Of a stretch of DNA of 64,000 bases, positions 29,034 to 40,893 are shown piece after piece (position 1 is the stretch's first letter; each line of letters starts with the position of its first letter). The translations under genes were made by a program, and so were the position numbers. The notes beneath the pieces are model-generated. The model was not told the DNA's origin. It saw nothing but the letters and a program-made list of their open reading frames with translations, and ran no database searches. Source of the stretch: Yarrowia lipolytica (lineage: Eukaryota > Ascomycota > Dipodascomycetes > Dipodascales); NCBI RefSeq assembly GCF_001761485.1, contig NC_090775.1:2735001-2799000 (forward strand), given 5' to 3'.

Positions 29034-31391
29034 TTATCGAGCAGCAATTTCTTTTTTGGCTTGTTCGACTTCTCTGAGACCCTCTTCAAGATCCTTTTCA
29101 TCGATATCCATGGCATCCTCGGGGGCAAGTCGGTAACCTCCATCCTTTTTGGATCCCTGGTACTCCTGAAGCTGCTCCAATGACCACACTGAAACACCCT
29201 CCTGGTCTTCCTTGTTCATAGGCTGGGCCATAGTTCGCAAAAACTTCTTGGCTGCAGCTAGAGCCATATCTGTGGACAGATTTGTGTCAGCATCCAAAAT
29301 GGCCTGGTTGATCCATTTGGGCAGCTGGTTTCGCTTCTTGGCAAAACGTCTGTCAGCCAACACCATGACACCGTAGTCATCTTTACCTCGCAAGACTCGT
29401 CCCAGACACTGGGCAGCATGGCGCATGGCATCGAAAGACAAGAAGTCGTTCTCTCGAATGTGGTAGTTATCTCGCAAAAACTCGAGACGAGCCTTCAAGA
29501 TACGCGACTCGGTGTACTGAAAAGGAACACCAATCATAAGCACAGTTCTTCCAAACTGGTGGTCGAAATCGATACCTTCCGAAACCTTTCCTCGAGCGAC
29601 ACAGAGCATGACAGCGCCTCGACCGTTGGAGCAGGCAGTTCGGTAAGTTTCTAAGGCAAGAGAGGTTTCCTGAGCATCAGGAGTCTCGACCAGAATGAGT
29701 TTGTACTTCCACACTTCGTCCAGAATACCCATAGTCTGCCACATGGAAATGATAGACTCCATGTAAAGATATGAAGGGAAGAAGACGACAAGGCCATCAG
29801 GTGTGATCTTAGAAAATTCAATCAGAAGGTTACCGTAGTTTCGGACAACTGAAGGATCGTTTCGGATCTCGAATCGAGAACTGATGGCTACCTGGTCTGA
29901 ACCCTTGGTCACAATGAGAGGACAGAAGGCTCGCCGTGCCAGTGTCATGGTGTACGACTCCTGAACCACAGTCTCGAAGTTCAACATTTTCGGGTACATA
30001 TCTAGAGGGGAGATGGTACCGGATGTGATGATGATGCTTGAGAACCGATCAAAGACAGGCTTGATAGCAATGGAGGCGTCCAAACATGTAAGATGCAAAA
30101 TGGGGTTAGGAACGGTGGCCTGATCGGTCTCAAAGGGCTCCAGAATGAGCTGGAAGCCGGTGTCGTAGGTAGACACCAAGGTGGCGAACACAGCAATCTC
30201 CTTGAGAGCAGTGTAATCATCGACGTGAGTCAACTCGAGGGTTCTGACCAGATACGATAGACGCTCAGCGCAGAATCGAAGAGGCTTTCGTTCAATGTAT
30301 GTCAAATCTCGAAGATGTTTCAAGAACGATGCAGGGGTTTCGGAAATGACATGAAGCACCTTCATTCGACTCTTGAGATATTCAATGAATCGTTTCAAGA
30401 AGGCCACGAAATGTTCTGCCTTTCGAATGTTTCCAGGCACAGCTTCCGAAATAAGATCTTCAGGGAGCACAGGGTTAGCGAGAAACGTATCTTCTTGTTC
30501 TCCGGATTCCAGATCTCGCAATCCATCCACCAGTTTGTTGTATTCATTTTTCAATTTCTCAGAGTCGCTGGATCGGGCCTCACTGACCTTCTTGGCCAGA
30601 TGGTTTGCTCCCCGAGTGGCTCGTTTCAAGGAGTCTTCAGTAATGTCGACAGACAGAGCCTCAATGCAGACGTTGTCGATATTATGGGCCTCATCAAAAA
30701 TGACAATGCAGTCTTTGCTCAGCTCCTTGGAAACTCGGTCGGCGATCTTGGGATCGAGTAGATAATGATAAGAGTAGATGATGACGTTGCAGAAGGCCAT
30801 CATTCGACGCACAGTAAAATAAGGACATGTCTTGTGCTCCTCGCCATACGCCAAAATGTCCTCAAAGGTGAAAACACCAGGTGGAATGTAGTTGTGAGGC
30901 TCAATGTCGTTCATGTTCTCGTGGTATTCACATAGAGTAACGTCTTCTCCTGCAGCCAGCTTCTGCTTGGCAATTCCAGATGTCATGGCTCGGCACTTCT
31001 CGTCGACAATGTAACCTTTCTTTTCGTATCGCACATTGGGATTCAGACACAGGTTCTTTCGTGAGGTCAGACCCAGCCCTCTAAAGTCCTCCTCAAAGCC
31101 TAGAGTCTCAGTTCGAAACTTCATGAGGTTCTTCAACTCAGCCAGAGCCTTCTCGATCTCCGACATTGTTCGGGAACAATAAATGATCTTTCGATGCTCG
31201 GGATAGTGTTGCTGGTACGCCACTGTCAGAGACAACAGGGAGACAGTCTTGCCTGTTCCTGAAGGCATTTCCAAGATGCAGTTGCCTCCCACGTCCAGGG
31301 TTTTCTTGATGTCGCACATGTAGGCATACTGCTCGGGATAGATCCGAGGGTATGGCCACAACACCGGCAGATCATCGATGTAGAACTTCAT
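29034..31391 (-). CDS. RAD3: TFIIH 5'-3' DNA helicase Rad3/XPD
   Basis: Iron-sulfur helicase subunit of TFIIH, needed for nucleotide excision repair and structurally for transcription initiation. The 785-residue product opens MKFYIDDLPVLWPYP, almost identical to yeast Rad3. Walker A MPSGTGKT is at 42-49 and DEAH at 233-236. The four cysteines that hold the 4Fe-4S cluster are at 115, 133, 154 and 189, matching human 116, 134, 155 and 190. The C-terminal helicase motifs are present (arginine-finger region AAQCLGRVLRGKDDYG). Length is close to yeast Rad3 (778). Its start is 324 bp from divergent NHP2. Confidence 0.96.
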   Translation of the reverse strand: MKFYIDDLPVLWPYPRIYPEQYAYMCDIKKTLDVGGNCILEMPSGTGKTVSLLSLTVAYQQHYPEHRKIIYCSRTMSEIEKALAELKNLMKFRTETLGFEEDFRGLGLTSRKNLCLNPNVRYEKKGYIVDEKCRAMTSGIAKQKLAAGEDVTLCEYHENMNDIEPHNYIPPGVFTFEDILAYGEEHKTCPYFTVRRMMAFCNVIIYSYHYLLDPKIADRVSKELSKDCIVIFDEAHNIDNVCIEALSVDITEDSLKRATRGANHLAKKVSEARSSDSEKLKNEYNKLVDGLRDLESGEQEDTFLANPVLPEDLISEAVPGNIRKAEHFVAFLKRFIEYLKSRMKVLHVISETPASFLKHLRDLTYIERKPLRFCAERLSYLVRTLELTHVDDYTALKEIAVFATLVSTYDTGFQLILEPFETDQATVPNPILHLTCLDASIAIKPVFDRFSSIIITSGTISPLDMYPKMLNFETVVQESYTMTLARRAFCPLIVTKGSDQVAISSRFEIRNDPSVVRNYGNLLIEFSKITPDGLVVFFPSYLYMESIISMWQTMGILDEVWKYKLILVETPDAQETSLALETYRTACSNGRGAVMLCVARGKVSEGIDFDHQFGRTVLMIGVPFQYTESRILKARLEFLRDNYHIRENDFLSFDAMRHAAQCLGRVLRGKDDYGVMVLADRRFAKKRNQLPKWINQAILDADTNLSTDMALAAAKKFLRTMAQPMNKEDQEGVSVWSLEQLQEYQGSKKDGGYRLAPEDAMDIDEKDLEEGLREVEQAKKEIAAR

Positions 31392-31715
31392 CTCTGGTGG
31401 TTGATCTGTCGCAACGAATGGTGCTACTGATATATCAAGGTTGTGTAATGCATGGCGTCGTGGTTAGGGTAGATTGTTTTGGGAGGAGCTGGGGATCTGA
31501 AAAATTTATCAGGAGTGTGTAAACGGCTCATAACCCAATAATGGTATCATTAATAGTAATCATGTCCGTAAGCTGTCTATCTGTTTACTTTTTAATTCTG
31601 ATCTTGTGTGCATGTATTCCTGGATGCTCATAACCTCTGAACCCTAATAAGTTTTTTCAAGCGCTGTAGCTAAATTTTTTTTTCATCCTGCAGTCTCACA
31701 CATCACACTACAACA
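31392..31715. promoter_or_regulatory. Divergent promoter region of RAD3 and NHP2
   Basis: A 324 bp spacer between divergent starts. Runs of T and A (around 31650-31683) precede NHP2, and AT-rich DNA is spread across the middle. No specific regulator site is identified. Confidence 0.5.
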
Positions 31716-32183
31716 ATGGGCAAAGACAAGGGAGATATCACCGTTGAGATTGACGAGGTCGACAACTACGACGCTCGAATGGAGGCTCTGCTGCCCTTCG
31801 CCAAGCCTCTTGCCCCCAAGAAGCTCAACAAGAAGGTGCTCAAGACCGTGAAGAAGGCTTCCAAGGCCAAGCACGTTAAGCGAGGTGTCAAGGAGGTTGT
31901 CAAGGCTCTCCGAAAGGGCGAGAAGGGTCTTGTCATCATCGCTGGAGACATTTCTCCCATGGATGTCGTCTCTCACATTCCCGTTCTCTGTGAGGACAAC
32001 GGTGTTCCTTACCTCTTCATCCCCTCCAAGGAGGATCTCGGAGCTGCCGGTGCTACTAAGCGACCCACTTCCACCGTCATGATTGTTCCCGGCGGAGGCA
32101 AGAGTAAAAAGGCCGACACCAAGGTCGAGTACAAGGAGAACTTTGACGAGATTGTCAAGGACGTCAAGAAGCTCGAGGATTAG
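31716..32183 (+). CDS. NHP2: H/ACA snoRNP protein Nhp2 (L7Ae family)
   Basis: RNA-binding subunit of H/ACA snoRNPs, which guide pseudouridylation of rRNA and snRNA together with Cbf5, Nop10 and Gar1 in the nucleolus. The 155-residue product is essentially the yeast length (156). It has a Lys-rich segment (about 35-60) and the L7Ae core: KRGVKEVVKALRKGEKGLV, AGDISPMDVVSHIPVLCEDN and VPYLFIPSKEDLG, then a Lys-rich tail. The KGLVIIAGDISP pattern with the short N-terminal extension fits Nhp2 better than Snu13. The ATG at 31716 is the natural start. It converges with HEM2. Confidence 0.92.
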   Translation: MGKDKGDITVEIDEVDNYDARMEALLPFAKPLAPKKLNKKVLKTVKKASKAKHVKRGVKEVVKALRKGEKGLVIIAGDISPMDVVSHIPVLCEDNGVPYLFIPSKEDLGAAGATKRPTSTVMIVPGGGKSKKADTKVEYKENFDEIVKDVKKLED

Positions 32184-32571
32184 TTATTTATAATGTACAC
32201 TAGCATGAGAAAGGAAGGAAGAGGGTGTCAACTAATCTTGACAGTAGGGTCCGATGGTTAGGATAGTCGGACTAAATTATGTATAGAATGTTACCTATTC
32301 GATTTGTTGTTCGTAGTGGGATTGTCCGAGTGCAGCAGTACCTCCTTCAATGTCAGACGCTACAGTATGTACAAGTACCGGTACTGTAGATACTTCATAC
32401 ACTATTAAGGACTGTACTTGTGCTTTTTTCTGTATTGTAGTTGGATCCACGAGTGGAGGGCGTTGCTGCTGTAATATATCTTCTCGTTTCTTCATCAATA
32501 ATTATCTAGATACTCTAGGGGCATGGTCTCATTACTTCGTCATCGGGCCTTGTCGTCTTAGTAGTGTCACC
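32184..32571. other. Convergent 3' region of NHP2 and HEM2
   Basis: 388 bp between two stop codons. It contains TACAAGTA at 32370 inside the symmetric stretch GTACAAGTACCGGTACTGTA, and a second TGTACTTGT at about 32413. No gene seen. Confidence 0.55.
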
Positions 32572-34231
<1,660 letters not shown>

Positions 34232-34945
34232 ATGGACTGCCATTCTGAACACGTTGAACACGATCACGGTGACCACGGCCACGACCATGGACACGACCAC
34301 AGTCACGTTCCCCAGCCCCATACCTCTTCGGCTCAGACTCTGTATAATCGGATTTCGCACGCTGGCATCCGAACCCTGAACGAGTCTGAAGAGGGAGCCG
34401 GAGCCTCTGTCTTCAAGGACTGGGAGTCCCGTCTGGACACCTCCAAGTACCTGGAGAGTGACGTGGACGAGCAGCTTCTTATCCACGTGCCATTCACGGG
34501 TCTGTGCAAGATCCACTCGCTGCTCATTCGAACCACCAACGACGACTCTGCCCCTCGACACATGAAGCTATTCAAGAACAGAGATGACCTCGACTTTTCC
34601 ACCGCCTCCGATCTCACTGCCAACCATGTGATCGAGCATCCCGAGGGGGTCGGAGGCACTCTGGATCACTCCATTGAGGTCGCCCCTACGTCGTCGTCTC
34701 TGGATGAAGAGGGTATTGCTGAATATGCACTTTCGCGGGCCCAGTGGTCCAACATCACGAGTCTGACGCTGTTTGTGGAGGACAACTACGGCGAGGACGT
34801 GACCCGAATTCTTTACATTGGTCTACGTGGCGAATTCAAGGAACTTAACCGAGCCCCCGTCGTGACGCTGTACGAGTCAGCCGCCAACCCCGCGGATCAC
34901 AAGAAGATTGTGCCTGGCGAGGAGTATGTTGGAGACACGCTTTAA
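34232..34945 (+). CDS. PITH-domain protein (PITHD1/DUF1000 family) with His-rich N terminus
   Basis: The 237-residue product consists of a histidine/aspartate-rich N terminus (about residues 4-26) and a PITH domain (about 35-215). The PITH domain is the jelly-roll fold first known from the C terminus of proteasome-interacting thioredoxin-like TXNL1. Signs are LLIHVPFTGLCKIHSLLI, the spaced TSLTLFVEDNYG and ILYIGLRGEF near the end. There is no thioredoxin domain, so it is the stand-alone PITHD1 type. Function in fungi is not established; a link to the proteasome is inferred from the family. The His-rich tail could bind metal ions. It converges on the RING-H2 gene. Confidence 0.87.
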   Translation: MDCHSEHVEHDHGDHGHDHGHDHSHVPQPHTSSAQTLYNRISHAGIRTLNESEEGAGASVFKDWESRLDTSKYLESDVDEQLLIHVPFTGLCKIHSLLIRTTNDDSAPRHMKLFKNRDDLDFSTASDLTANHVIEHPEGVGGTLDHSIEVAPTSSSLDEEGIAEYALSRAQWSNITSLTLFVEDNYGEDVTRILYIGLRGEFKELNRAPVVTLYESAANPADHKKIVPGEEYVGDTL

Positions 34946-35495
34946 TCAGCCAATTCCAAGAACCTTTAGTACGTATCACCTGTATTTATTTAAACCAAAG
35001 TGTTGTATATATGAAGCCAATAAATATTGATGTTTTTTTATGTTCTTGACCAGTCCGCCCTGTGTGCTTTGTTTAACTTGCGTATATCCTTATTCTCACA
35101 CCGTTTGAATTGCGATGCTGTATAATGCGGATGAGCCGGTCATGTGGGGAGATGAGCCAGCCACAACATCGAATAAGGGCAGATTGTGCGAAGCATTATT
35201 CAGACACTCTCGCGCAGACCCCTATAAGCACTCATACAAGTACGAGTAGCTATATACTTGCCCTATATTTCTCTATCGTACAAGTACTTGTTCTCGTTCT
35301 GGAGTAGCTATATATAAGTTAATCCTATTTACACTACAAGTACCATGTGCGATCTTGCAGTTAAAACCTGTGCGAGAGGGAAGGTCTCGATAATAAATAA
35401 TAGACAATGAGACCCATGGAAAAATTAGCGAGTAGCTTGCCTAACCAAGAAAAAATAACCCATCATCCAGCCTGAATTATCTTGGGCACACTGGC
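34946..35495. other. Convergent 3' region of the PITH and RING-H2 genes
   Basis: 550 bp without a gene. Three TACAAGTA words lie within 110 bp (35235, 35279, 35335). AT-rich stretches just after 34970 may hold the PITH polyadenylation signals. Confidence 0.55.
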
Positions 35496-36602
35496 TCACG
35501 TCAGCCTCATGACCCTCTTGAAACGCGACAGTCGAGAGGTTGCTGCAGGCGGCAGTTCTGCAAGAGGTATCTGCGTCTGCGAGGACAATGAGGGGCTATC
35601 ATCTGACCCTGAGGTCGTCGTGGTGGTGGCTGTAGCTGTACTAGTGACCCTAGTATCTACAGTTGGTGTGGGGACCTGCCCATTGCTAGCCAGCCAGTCA
35701 GGCATGGGAGGGGGTGGGGGAATGTAATATTGTGTCTTGCACAGCGGACAAGACGCATTTCGATTAGTCATCCAGGGAGTGATGCAAGAGAAGTGAAACA
35801 CGTGGTTGCACTTAAGCACACGGATCTCATCACAGTCCTCTAGCTGCTCGATGCAAATCGCACACGTATCGGGATCTGAAGGTGGCTCCACTCTGTCGGT
35901 TCTAGAGTTTGTTTCCGTGAGCGATAACGCAGATGCACCTGCAGAGTTAGATAACGACAAAAATCCCACATTACCGATATCCTCCTCCACGACGATGGTA
36001 GTGTGGTTTGCGGAGTCTTCAATAGCGTCATCGCTGAAAGCCTCCATTTCCTTTTCTGTCATGTTTCTTTCTGCGACTTCTTTCTCCAGTACCTTTTCGT
36101 CCACGCGCTTTTCGTTGGTGTATGTACCGTTTTTCCAGTCGGCGTAGCGTGTCATAGGGAAGTTGTCGTCCATGAATGCCAGCGACACCACCTTCTTTTG
36201 TCGCTTCCTTCGCTGCCTGGCTCTGGGATGGCCTCCTGTCATCACCATACCGCGGGCAATCATGGGAATCATGGGATCGGGAGATTGGTTCTCAGGATCC
36301 GACACAGCTCGTTGTCGCTGGCGTCGTCGATATAGGAACCGGATGCCCAGAATGATCCAGAGATTGACAAAGACAATTCCAAGAGCGAGGGCAATGAAGA
36401 ACAGATAGTTCTGTGTAGTAGAAGTGTTGCGTTGTTGCTGAGAGTTTGGGTTTGTGGGGACACCAGAAGGAGGCCCACTTTGAGTTGATGTGGGTCCTAG
36501 AGTGGCCGTTAGTGAGGTGACTAAAGTGTTGAAGGTCGTAGGCGTAGCCGGTGTATTTGTGGGTGTCCCTGTCAAGATTGTGATCGACGCGGTGGTAGAC
36601 AT
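35496..36602 (-). CDS. Single-pass membrane RING-H2 protein, probable E3 ubiquitin ligase
   Basis: A 368-residue protein. It has a Thr/Ser/Pro-rich N-terminal ectodomain (1-63) without a clear cleavable signal, one membrane segment at about 66-90 (FFIALALGIVFVNLWIILG), a basic cytoplasmic flank (YRRRQRQR), and a RING-H2 finger. The zinc ligands are C247, C250, C265, H267, H270, C273, C285 and C288, followed by a proline run. A second basic patch lies at 126-137. The topology resembles transmembrane RING ligases of Golgi, endosome or vacuole membranes that ubiquitinate other membrane proteins. I cannot name the orthologue, and the substrate is unknown. The start ATG gives the ectodomain directly before the membrane segment. 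Confidence 0.82.
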   Translation of the reverse strand: MSTTASITILTGTPTNTPATPTTFNTLVTSLTATLGPTSTQSGPPSGVPTNPNSQQQRNTSTTQNYLFFIALALGIVFVNLWIILGIRFLYRRRQRQRAVSDPENQSPDPMIPMIARGMVMTGGHPRARQRRKRQKKVVSLAFMDDNFPMTRYADWKNGTYTNEKRVDEKVLEKEVAERNMTEKEMEAFSDDAIEDSANHTTIVVEEDIGNVGFLSLSNSAGASALSLTETNSRTDRVEPPSDPDTCAICIEQLEDCDEIRVLKCNHVFHFSCITPWMTNRNASCPLCKTQYYIPPPPPMPDWLASNGQVPTPTVDTRVTSTATATTTTTSGSDDSPSLSSQTQIPLAELPPAATSRLSRFKRVMRLT

Positions 36603-37768
36603 TTTAGGCCAGGTAGATGCAGAGACCTATATGCTGTCGGGTGATATGTAGATGTTGTGCGTGTGGAGGTTTAAGAAGGCCCTTTCTGCAAACAGAAACA
36701 AATGGATGGAGGTTCTTTGTCTGTGTACTGTAAGCTGTCTGTACTTGAACCGGCACTTCGATGTGTCAGTAAAACAATTCAGAGGGCGAACGGATGTGCA
36801 CGAAACGAGCGGCTGTGTCCACAACAGGAAACCTTTGGGCGAAAGAGGTTCCAGAAGAATGGCAGATGCAGGAAAAATACACCTGGGGACTTTTAGAGTA
36901 CCAGTCTAGAGGCGATCGGCTCGTTTTTATCGTAAAAAAGCGGTTGCATGCTTTTATATCAACACCCACCACCTTGCATAATCCGCCAAGATTTGCACAT
37001 TAACTCACATGACCCTCAGCCTCACTGTCATGAACCCAAGTATAAAGAAGCTTATCCACGAGGCTCGTATCCACAGCTCAAGGTCATTCTAGAGATGTTT
37101 GTGGGCGTCCCAGACGCCGGCCCTCGGCTCCTCGTCCCATTAGGCAACCCCAGCATGGACTATATTTCGGTACCTTACTTTGTCTGTCGCCCGTACACCT
37201 GCCTCTTTGTCGCTACTCTCTTTATTTCGCCAAGAATTAATTAGTCTAGCAATTTGTGTTTTTTAGCCTTCCCATGTCTCTTACTTGGCACCCGGGGGTA
37301 GATCTTAATTAGTCACCGAGGACCAAAGACGCGAATTATCAACCCTTACACATCATGGCAGTGTCTAGTCACTCTGCGATTTTCGCACTATCAAAAACTT
37401 ATAGTAACCCTGGCTAACCGCAGAACCATACCAAGACACGCCAATGCCCAGCACGTATAGACTGTCAATGATGGTTGCCGCCGTACTCAGAAAGCCAGCC
37501 ACACTATACAAAGAGTTATTTGCTTCGTAGGGCTACATTTCCTTTTTTTATATCCTCTCTTCGTCTTTGCCACACTGATTGTAAAAGTCGATATCACATC
37601 ACCCACTTTTTAGTCTCACGCACGTTGCACACGTTATTGCTATCGGCGTTCCACCCCACTGAAGCAGCCTAAAAACTGAGACTGACAGGGAGCGTCTTTA
37701 ACGCACCCCTCCTAGCGCTACACCGTGGCGGAGTAATTATAAAACATGTCACAATATACATTTCATAC
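36603..37768. other. 1.17 kb gene-free region between the RING-H2 gene and COF1
   Basis: Contains the RING-H2 promoter and the COF1 3' end. No coding region is recognised. On the + strand, an isolated acceptor-like CTAACCGCAG near 37412 precedes a 28-codon ATG frame, but I see no matching donor. Confidence 0.5.
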
Positions 37769-38871
37769 TTAGTGAGAACCGGCTCCTCGAGAAACTCGCT
37801 CGAGAACAGATTCGTAAGCAACCTCGGAGAAGTCAGTACCCTGGATCTCGGTGGAGATACCGGTAAGAGCCCGTCGGAGAGAGTCCTTGGAAGAGGCGTA
37901 GATCATCTTGCTTCGGACAGGAGCGGTATCGGGAGACCAGGTGAAGAAGACAAGCTTGGATCGCTTACCCTCACCGCTGGAGATCTCGTACTCAAAGTCG
38001 TAGACGGCGTATCGGCAGTCGTTCTCGGGCAGCTTGCCGAGGAAGGTGTCGTAAGAGTCGGTGGTTCCCTCCTCCTCGACAACAATCTCGGTCTTGGCAT
38101 CGTTGATCTTGTAAATGATGAAGGTGACCTTCTTGCCGAGCTTGAGCTCGTTGAAAGCCTGGAGGGCAGAGTCGTTAACGGCAACACCGGATCGGGACTG
38201 AGTTAGCTATGTATGACAACGTTGTGTTCCATCACATATATAAATCTCCACTTGCTCTGAATATTCCCCTTCCATATCGACCTGCTTCATCGCATGCTAC
38301 AACGGCGAGCATGTTTTCCATCACCCCATTGTTCTCGTGCTTCAAAAGTTAAAGGGCAATACTGGGGCCTTTGTGGCAGAAGCCGCATATCGAGAGGGTC
38401 ATATGCCGAACCAACAAGAATCAGACGAAAGAAGGTACAATAGGCGCGAGGCGGCAAAGACGTGGCTGGATGGTCATACGCTTGGGTATCACCGTGACAG
38501 CCGATGAGACATACGACACACCATTGTGCTTTTCGAGCAACATGGTTGAAACATCAATCTTGTAAACGCAGACAAAGTGACATCACCAGAAGGGGGTCAT
38601 CATTCTTGCAGTTGCCATGTAGTTTGGTGGTGTCATGACTGTCTTTCTCGGATCGTTCAAATTGTCGATGCTCGTCTTATCACACCCCCATGATGCCATG
38701 AGTCCCGAACCCCAAACCCCAAGCGCCATTAAATTCCAAGTCGTCGATGTCGTCGTTATGACACAAGGATCATTCTGTAGACTCCAACCAGATCTCTCAA
38801 GTGCCCAATTCGCCCAATTGCATTGCCCGCAGGTCGAAATCCGGGTTGACTCCACGTTGTTTACTCACCAT
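37769..38871 (-). CDS. COF1: Cofilin, with a first coding exon that is only the ATG
   Basis: Actin-depolymerising factor that severs and recycles actin filaments. Exon 1 is the ATG at 38871-38869, followed at once by GTGAGT; exon 2 38197-37769 encodes the rest. The joined product is 143 residues, the same as yeast cofilin, and begins MSRSGVAV as in yeast. Highly conserved passages follow: [62 protein letters not shown], and the end [12 protein letters not shown]. Exon 2 has no usable ATG near its 5' end, so an unspliced reading would miss the gene. Ser2 corresponds to a serine near the start that in animal cofilins controls actin binding; whether it is phosphorylated here is unknown. A TATTTATA element on the minus strand (39004-38997) lies about 126 bp upstream. 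Confidence 0.95.
38198..38868 (-). other. COF1: Intron of COF1 (671 nt)
   Basis: Donor GTGAGTAAA begins at 38868, directly after the ATG; acceptor region TAGCTAACTCAG ends at 38198. This is the longest intron in the window. I looked for snoRNA boxes and found no convincing pair. Confidence 0.92.
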
Positions 38872-39300
38872 TTTTAATGAATAGGTTGTGTGTAGCTGAG
38901 AACTTGGGTGAGGTGTTGCCAGCTGTACGTTGCGGGAGCTTATACTTCCGGGTAAGTTGGTGCGGTCACGTGCATAAAAGGGGCACACTGACCAACTATA
39001 AATAGTGGTGATGTTAAAACAGCGGTGAGACGTCACGATCCGCACTAAAAAAGTGGAGTAATTTAACCCTGCAACTGTGGTTTTATTGTCAATTCTTCTA
39101 GTGCTTAACTGACAAATTAAATTTCTATATACATATATGCATTGATAATGTGGAGAGCTGGCATTTTCAGACTGTCACGCATTCACCATATTACCAGATA
39201 TAGCCCATCTACAGCTACAGATCAGATGTTTTTTTCCCCCCTCCGAACTCCCTCGTGACTATTAGCAGTAATCATAACCTTGTGATTACTGTAGCCCCTC
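38872..39300. promoter_or_regulatory. COF1 promoter region and 3' end of the methyltransferase-like gene
   Basis: 429 bp. On the minus strand, TATTTATA (39004-38997) is a fair TATA box for COF1; a CACGTG hexamer lies near 38966. The distal part is AT-rich and probably holds the 3' end of the next gene. Confidence 0.5.
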
Positions 39301-40893
39301 TTAATTGGTGAGGAAGGCAGCGTTTCGGTAGAAACTGGTCATGGGGTTCTCACCGGTCTTTGTAGTGGTTGCATCAAGGTCGGCCCATTGTTCCAAGAAC
39401 TCCTGATGGGTAGAAATCTCAGGCACTCTGCCACACACGTGACGAAGAAGCTGCGCAGCAAGCTCAAAGTCGGTGGGGAAGAGAATATCGAAGTAACCCT
39501 GCAGAACCATATGTGTGTTAGTGGTGACCATCTGGTTGTCAAGCACTGTCTGAACCACAGGAGAGTTGTATCCGGAGAACCGTGAAGTGGTGGTCTCGGG
39601 CAGATGTGTGAAATCAGAAGACAGCAATCTAGCCTGGGGGAAGTACTTCTTGAGAATATACAGGAACTCGAGGTATCGAGTGGGGATGAACTCGGGGTCA
39701 GACAGTTCAGAGTGGAAGGGCCACATGAGGTTTCGGGCCTCTTTGTAAAGCCAAGGGGTAGACAGAGGATGGAAACCGAGTCTGCTATCGGGAGAGTAGT
39801 CCTCAAGAGCCTCCGTTCGGATCTGAAGGAAAAGCTTGGTCCATTCGTCGAGCTTCTGAGTATACACCTCGTGGAAGTCTCCATTGGCATCAACCAGAAC
39901 ATGACCCTGGTAGGGCTGCAAAGTTCGGTTATCGTATCGGACGATATCGTGGGCAAAGTTGTCAAAAACTTCGAGGGCGACAAAGAAGCAGGGGTCGTTG
40001 ACGGGCTCCTTCCAATCAAAAATCGACTTGTTGATGATCTCGACCTTGGACCGATGACCGGTCTCGGACGCCTTGGTGTGCAGAGCACTCTGCTGCTTGT
40101 GAGCCAGCTGGTCGGAAATCTCAATGACCTTGTATCGGGTTCGCTCGTATACCTCGGGCTGAGTATCTCGAATATAGTCGAGAATGTTGGTCATGAGCGT
40201 ACCGTTACCTCCTCCCATTTCGTAGATGATCAGATCCTTGTAGGGGTATAGCGAGAGCTTGTAGTTGACCAGCAAGTATCGTGCCAGAGCCTCTCCGTAG
40301 TAAGGCTTGAACAGCTCGGTGGGGGTATGCCACAGCTGTTTCGAGGCGCCCCTCGATGTGAAGTCCTTGTCCTGAGCGGGAAAGGTACCCGAATGGCTCG
40401 TATCTTTTGTTTTACCCGTCAAAGTCGGGCTGTTAGCTGCGTATTTGGAGTACTCTCCGGTCCACGTGTTGAGGAAGTCGTCCACATCATTGATATTCGT
40501 GTAATCGAACGGTTTGTCGGTGGTGAAAATCTCCACGTTCCGGGAGAAGTAGCCGTAGTAGGGGTTGTAAAGAGAGTCGTCCATGAAGTCCTTGGCGGTC
40601 ATTCGGACTCCTCTGGGCCGTGAGGAGCTCTTAGACAGCTTCTTGGATGTCATCAGAGGGTACTTGCTGAACGACTCCGCATTGTCCTCCATTCGGTACA
40701 CGTAAGTCGTGGGTCGCACCGAGTAGTCATGCACAAAGGGCTGTTTCTTGCCGGTCTTGCCAGAATCAGGTGCTGCCGAGGGCTCACCCTTGGGGTTCGG
40801 CAGCGACTTTTTGGAGGACGTTCGGGCGAAGATCGAGTAGCTTCGCGCAGCGGGCATCCGCATTCGGCCCAGGCGGGAGGGCAATCGGTTCAT
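39301..40893 (-). CDS. Mitochondrial NDUFAF7/MidA-like SAM-dependent methyltransferase
   Basis: A 530-residue protein of the Methyltransf_28 (DUF185) family. The first about 30 residues are Arg/Ser/Ala-rich with few acids (MNRLPSRLGRMRMPAARSYS), a good mitochondrial presequence. The family signature DSLYNPYYGYFS is at 106-117 and the SAM-binding loop YEMGGGNGTL at 224-233, with VIEISDQLAHKQ after it; FFVALEVFDNFAHD follows. NDUFAF7 dimethylates an arginine on the NDUFS2 subunit during complex I assembly. Yeast has a distant relative of unknown function despite lacking complex I, so this gene could be that paralogue rather than the true NDUFAF7. It is divergent from PAN5 with 210 bp between starts. 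Confidence 0.75.
   Translation of the reverse strand: MNRLPSRLGRMRMPAARSYSIFARTSSKKSLPNPKGEPSAAPDSGKTGKKQPFVHDYSVRPTTYVYRMEDNAESFSKYPLMTSKKLSKSSSRPRGVRMTAKDFMDDSLYNPYYGYFSRNVEIFTTDKPFDYTNINDVDDFLNTWTGEYSKYAANSPTLTGKTKDTSHSGTFPAQDKDFTSRGASKQLWHTPTELFKPYYGEALARYLLVNYKLSLYPYKDLIIYEMGGGNGTLMTNILDYIRDTQPEVYERTRYKVIEISDQLAHKQQSALHTKASETGHRSKVEIINKSIFDWKEPVNDPCFFVALEVFDNFAHDIVRYDNRTLQPYQGHVLVDANGDFHEVYTQKLDEWTKLFLQIRTEALEDYSPDSRLGFHPLSTPWLYKEARNLMWPFHSELSDPEFIPTRYLEFLYILKKYFPQARLLSSDFTHLPETTTSRFSGYNSPVVQTVLDNQMVTTNTHMVLQGYFDILFPTDFELAAQLLRHVCGRVPEISTHQEFLEQWADLDATTTKTGENPMTSFYRNAAFLTN

Noticed and set aside
37412-37530. CTAACCGCAG acceptor-like site followed by a 28-codon ATG frame
   Set aside because: No GTGAGT or GTAAGT donor upstream that joins in frame; the one GTAAGC candidate near 36729 would create a stop.
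37772-38206. 144-codon + strand frame opposite cofilin
   Set aside because: The minus strand here encodes cofilin exon 2 with near-perfect family motifs; the + frame is its mirror.
38460-38600. Possible box C/D snoRNA in the COF1 intron
   Set aside because: TGATG-like and CTGA-like words are present but not with proper spacing or a terminal stem.
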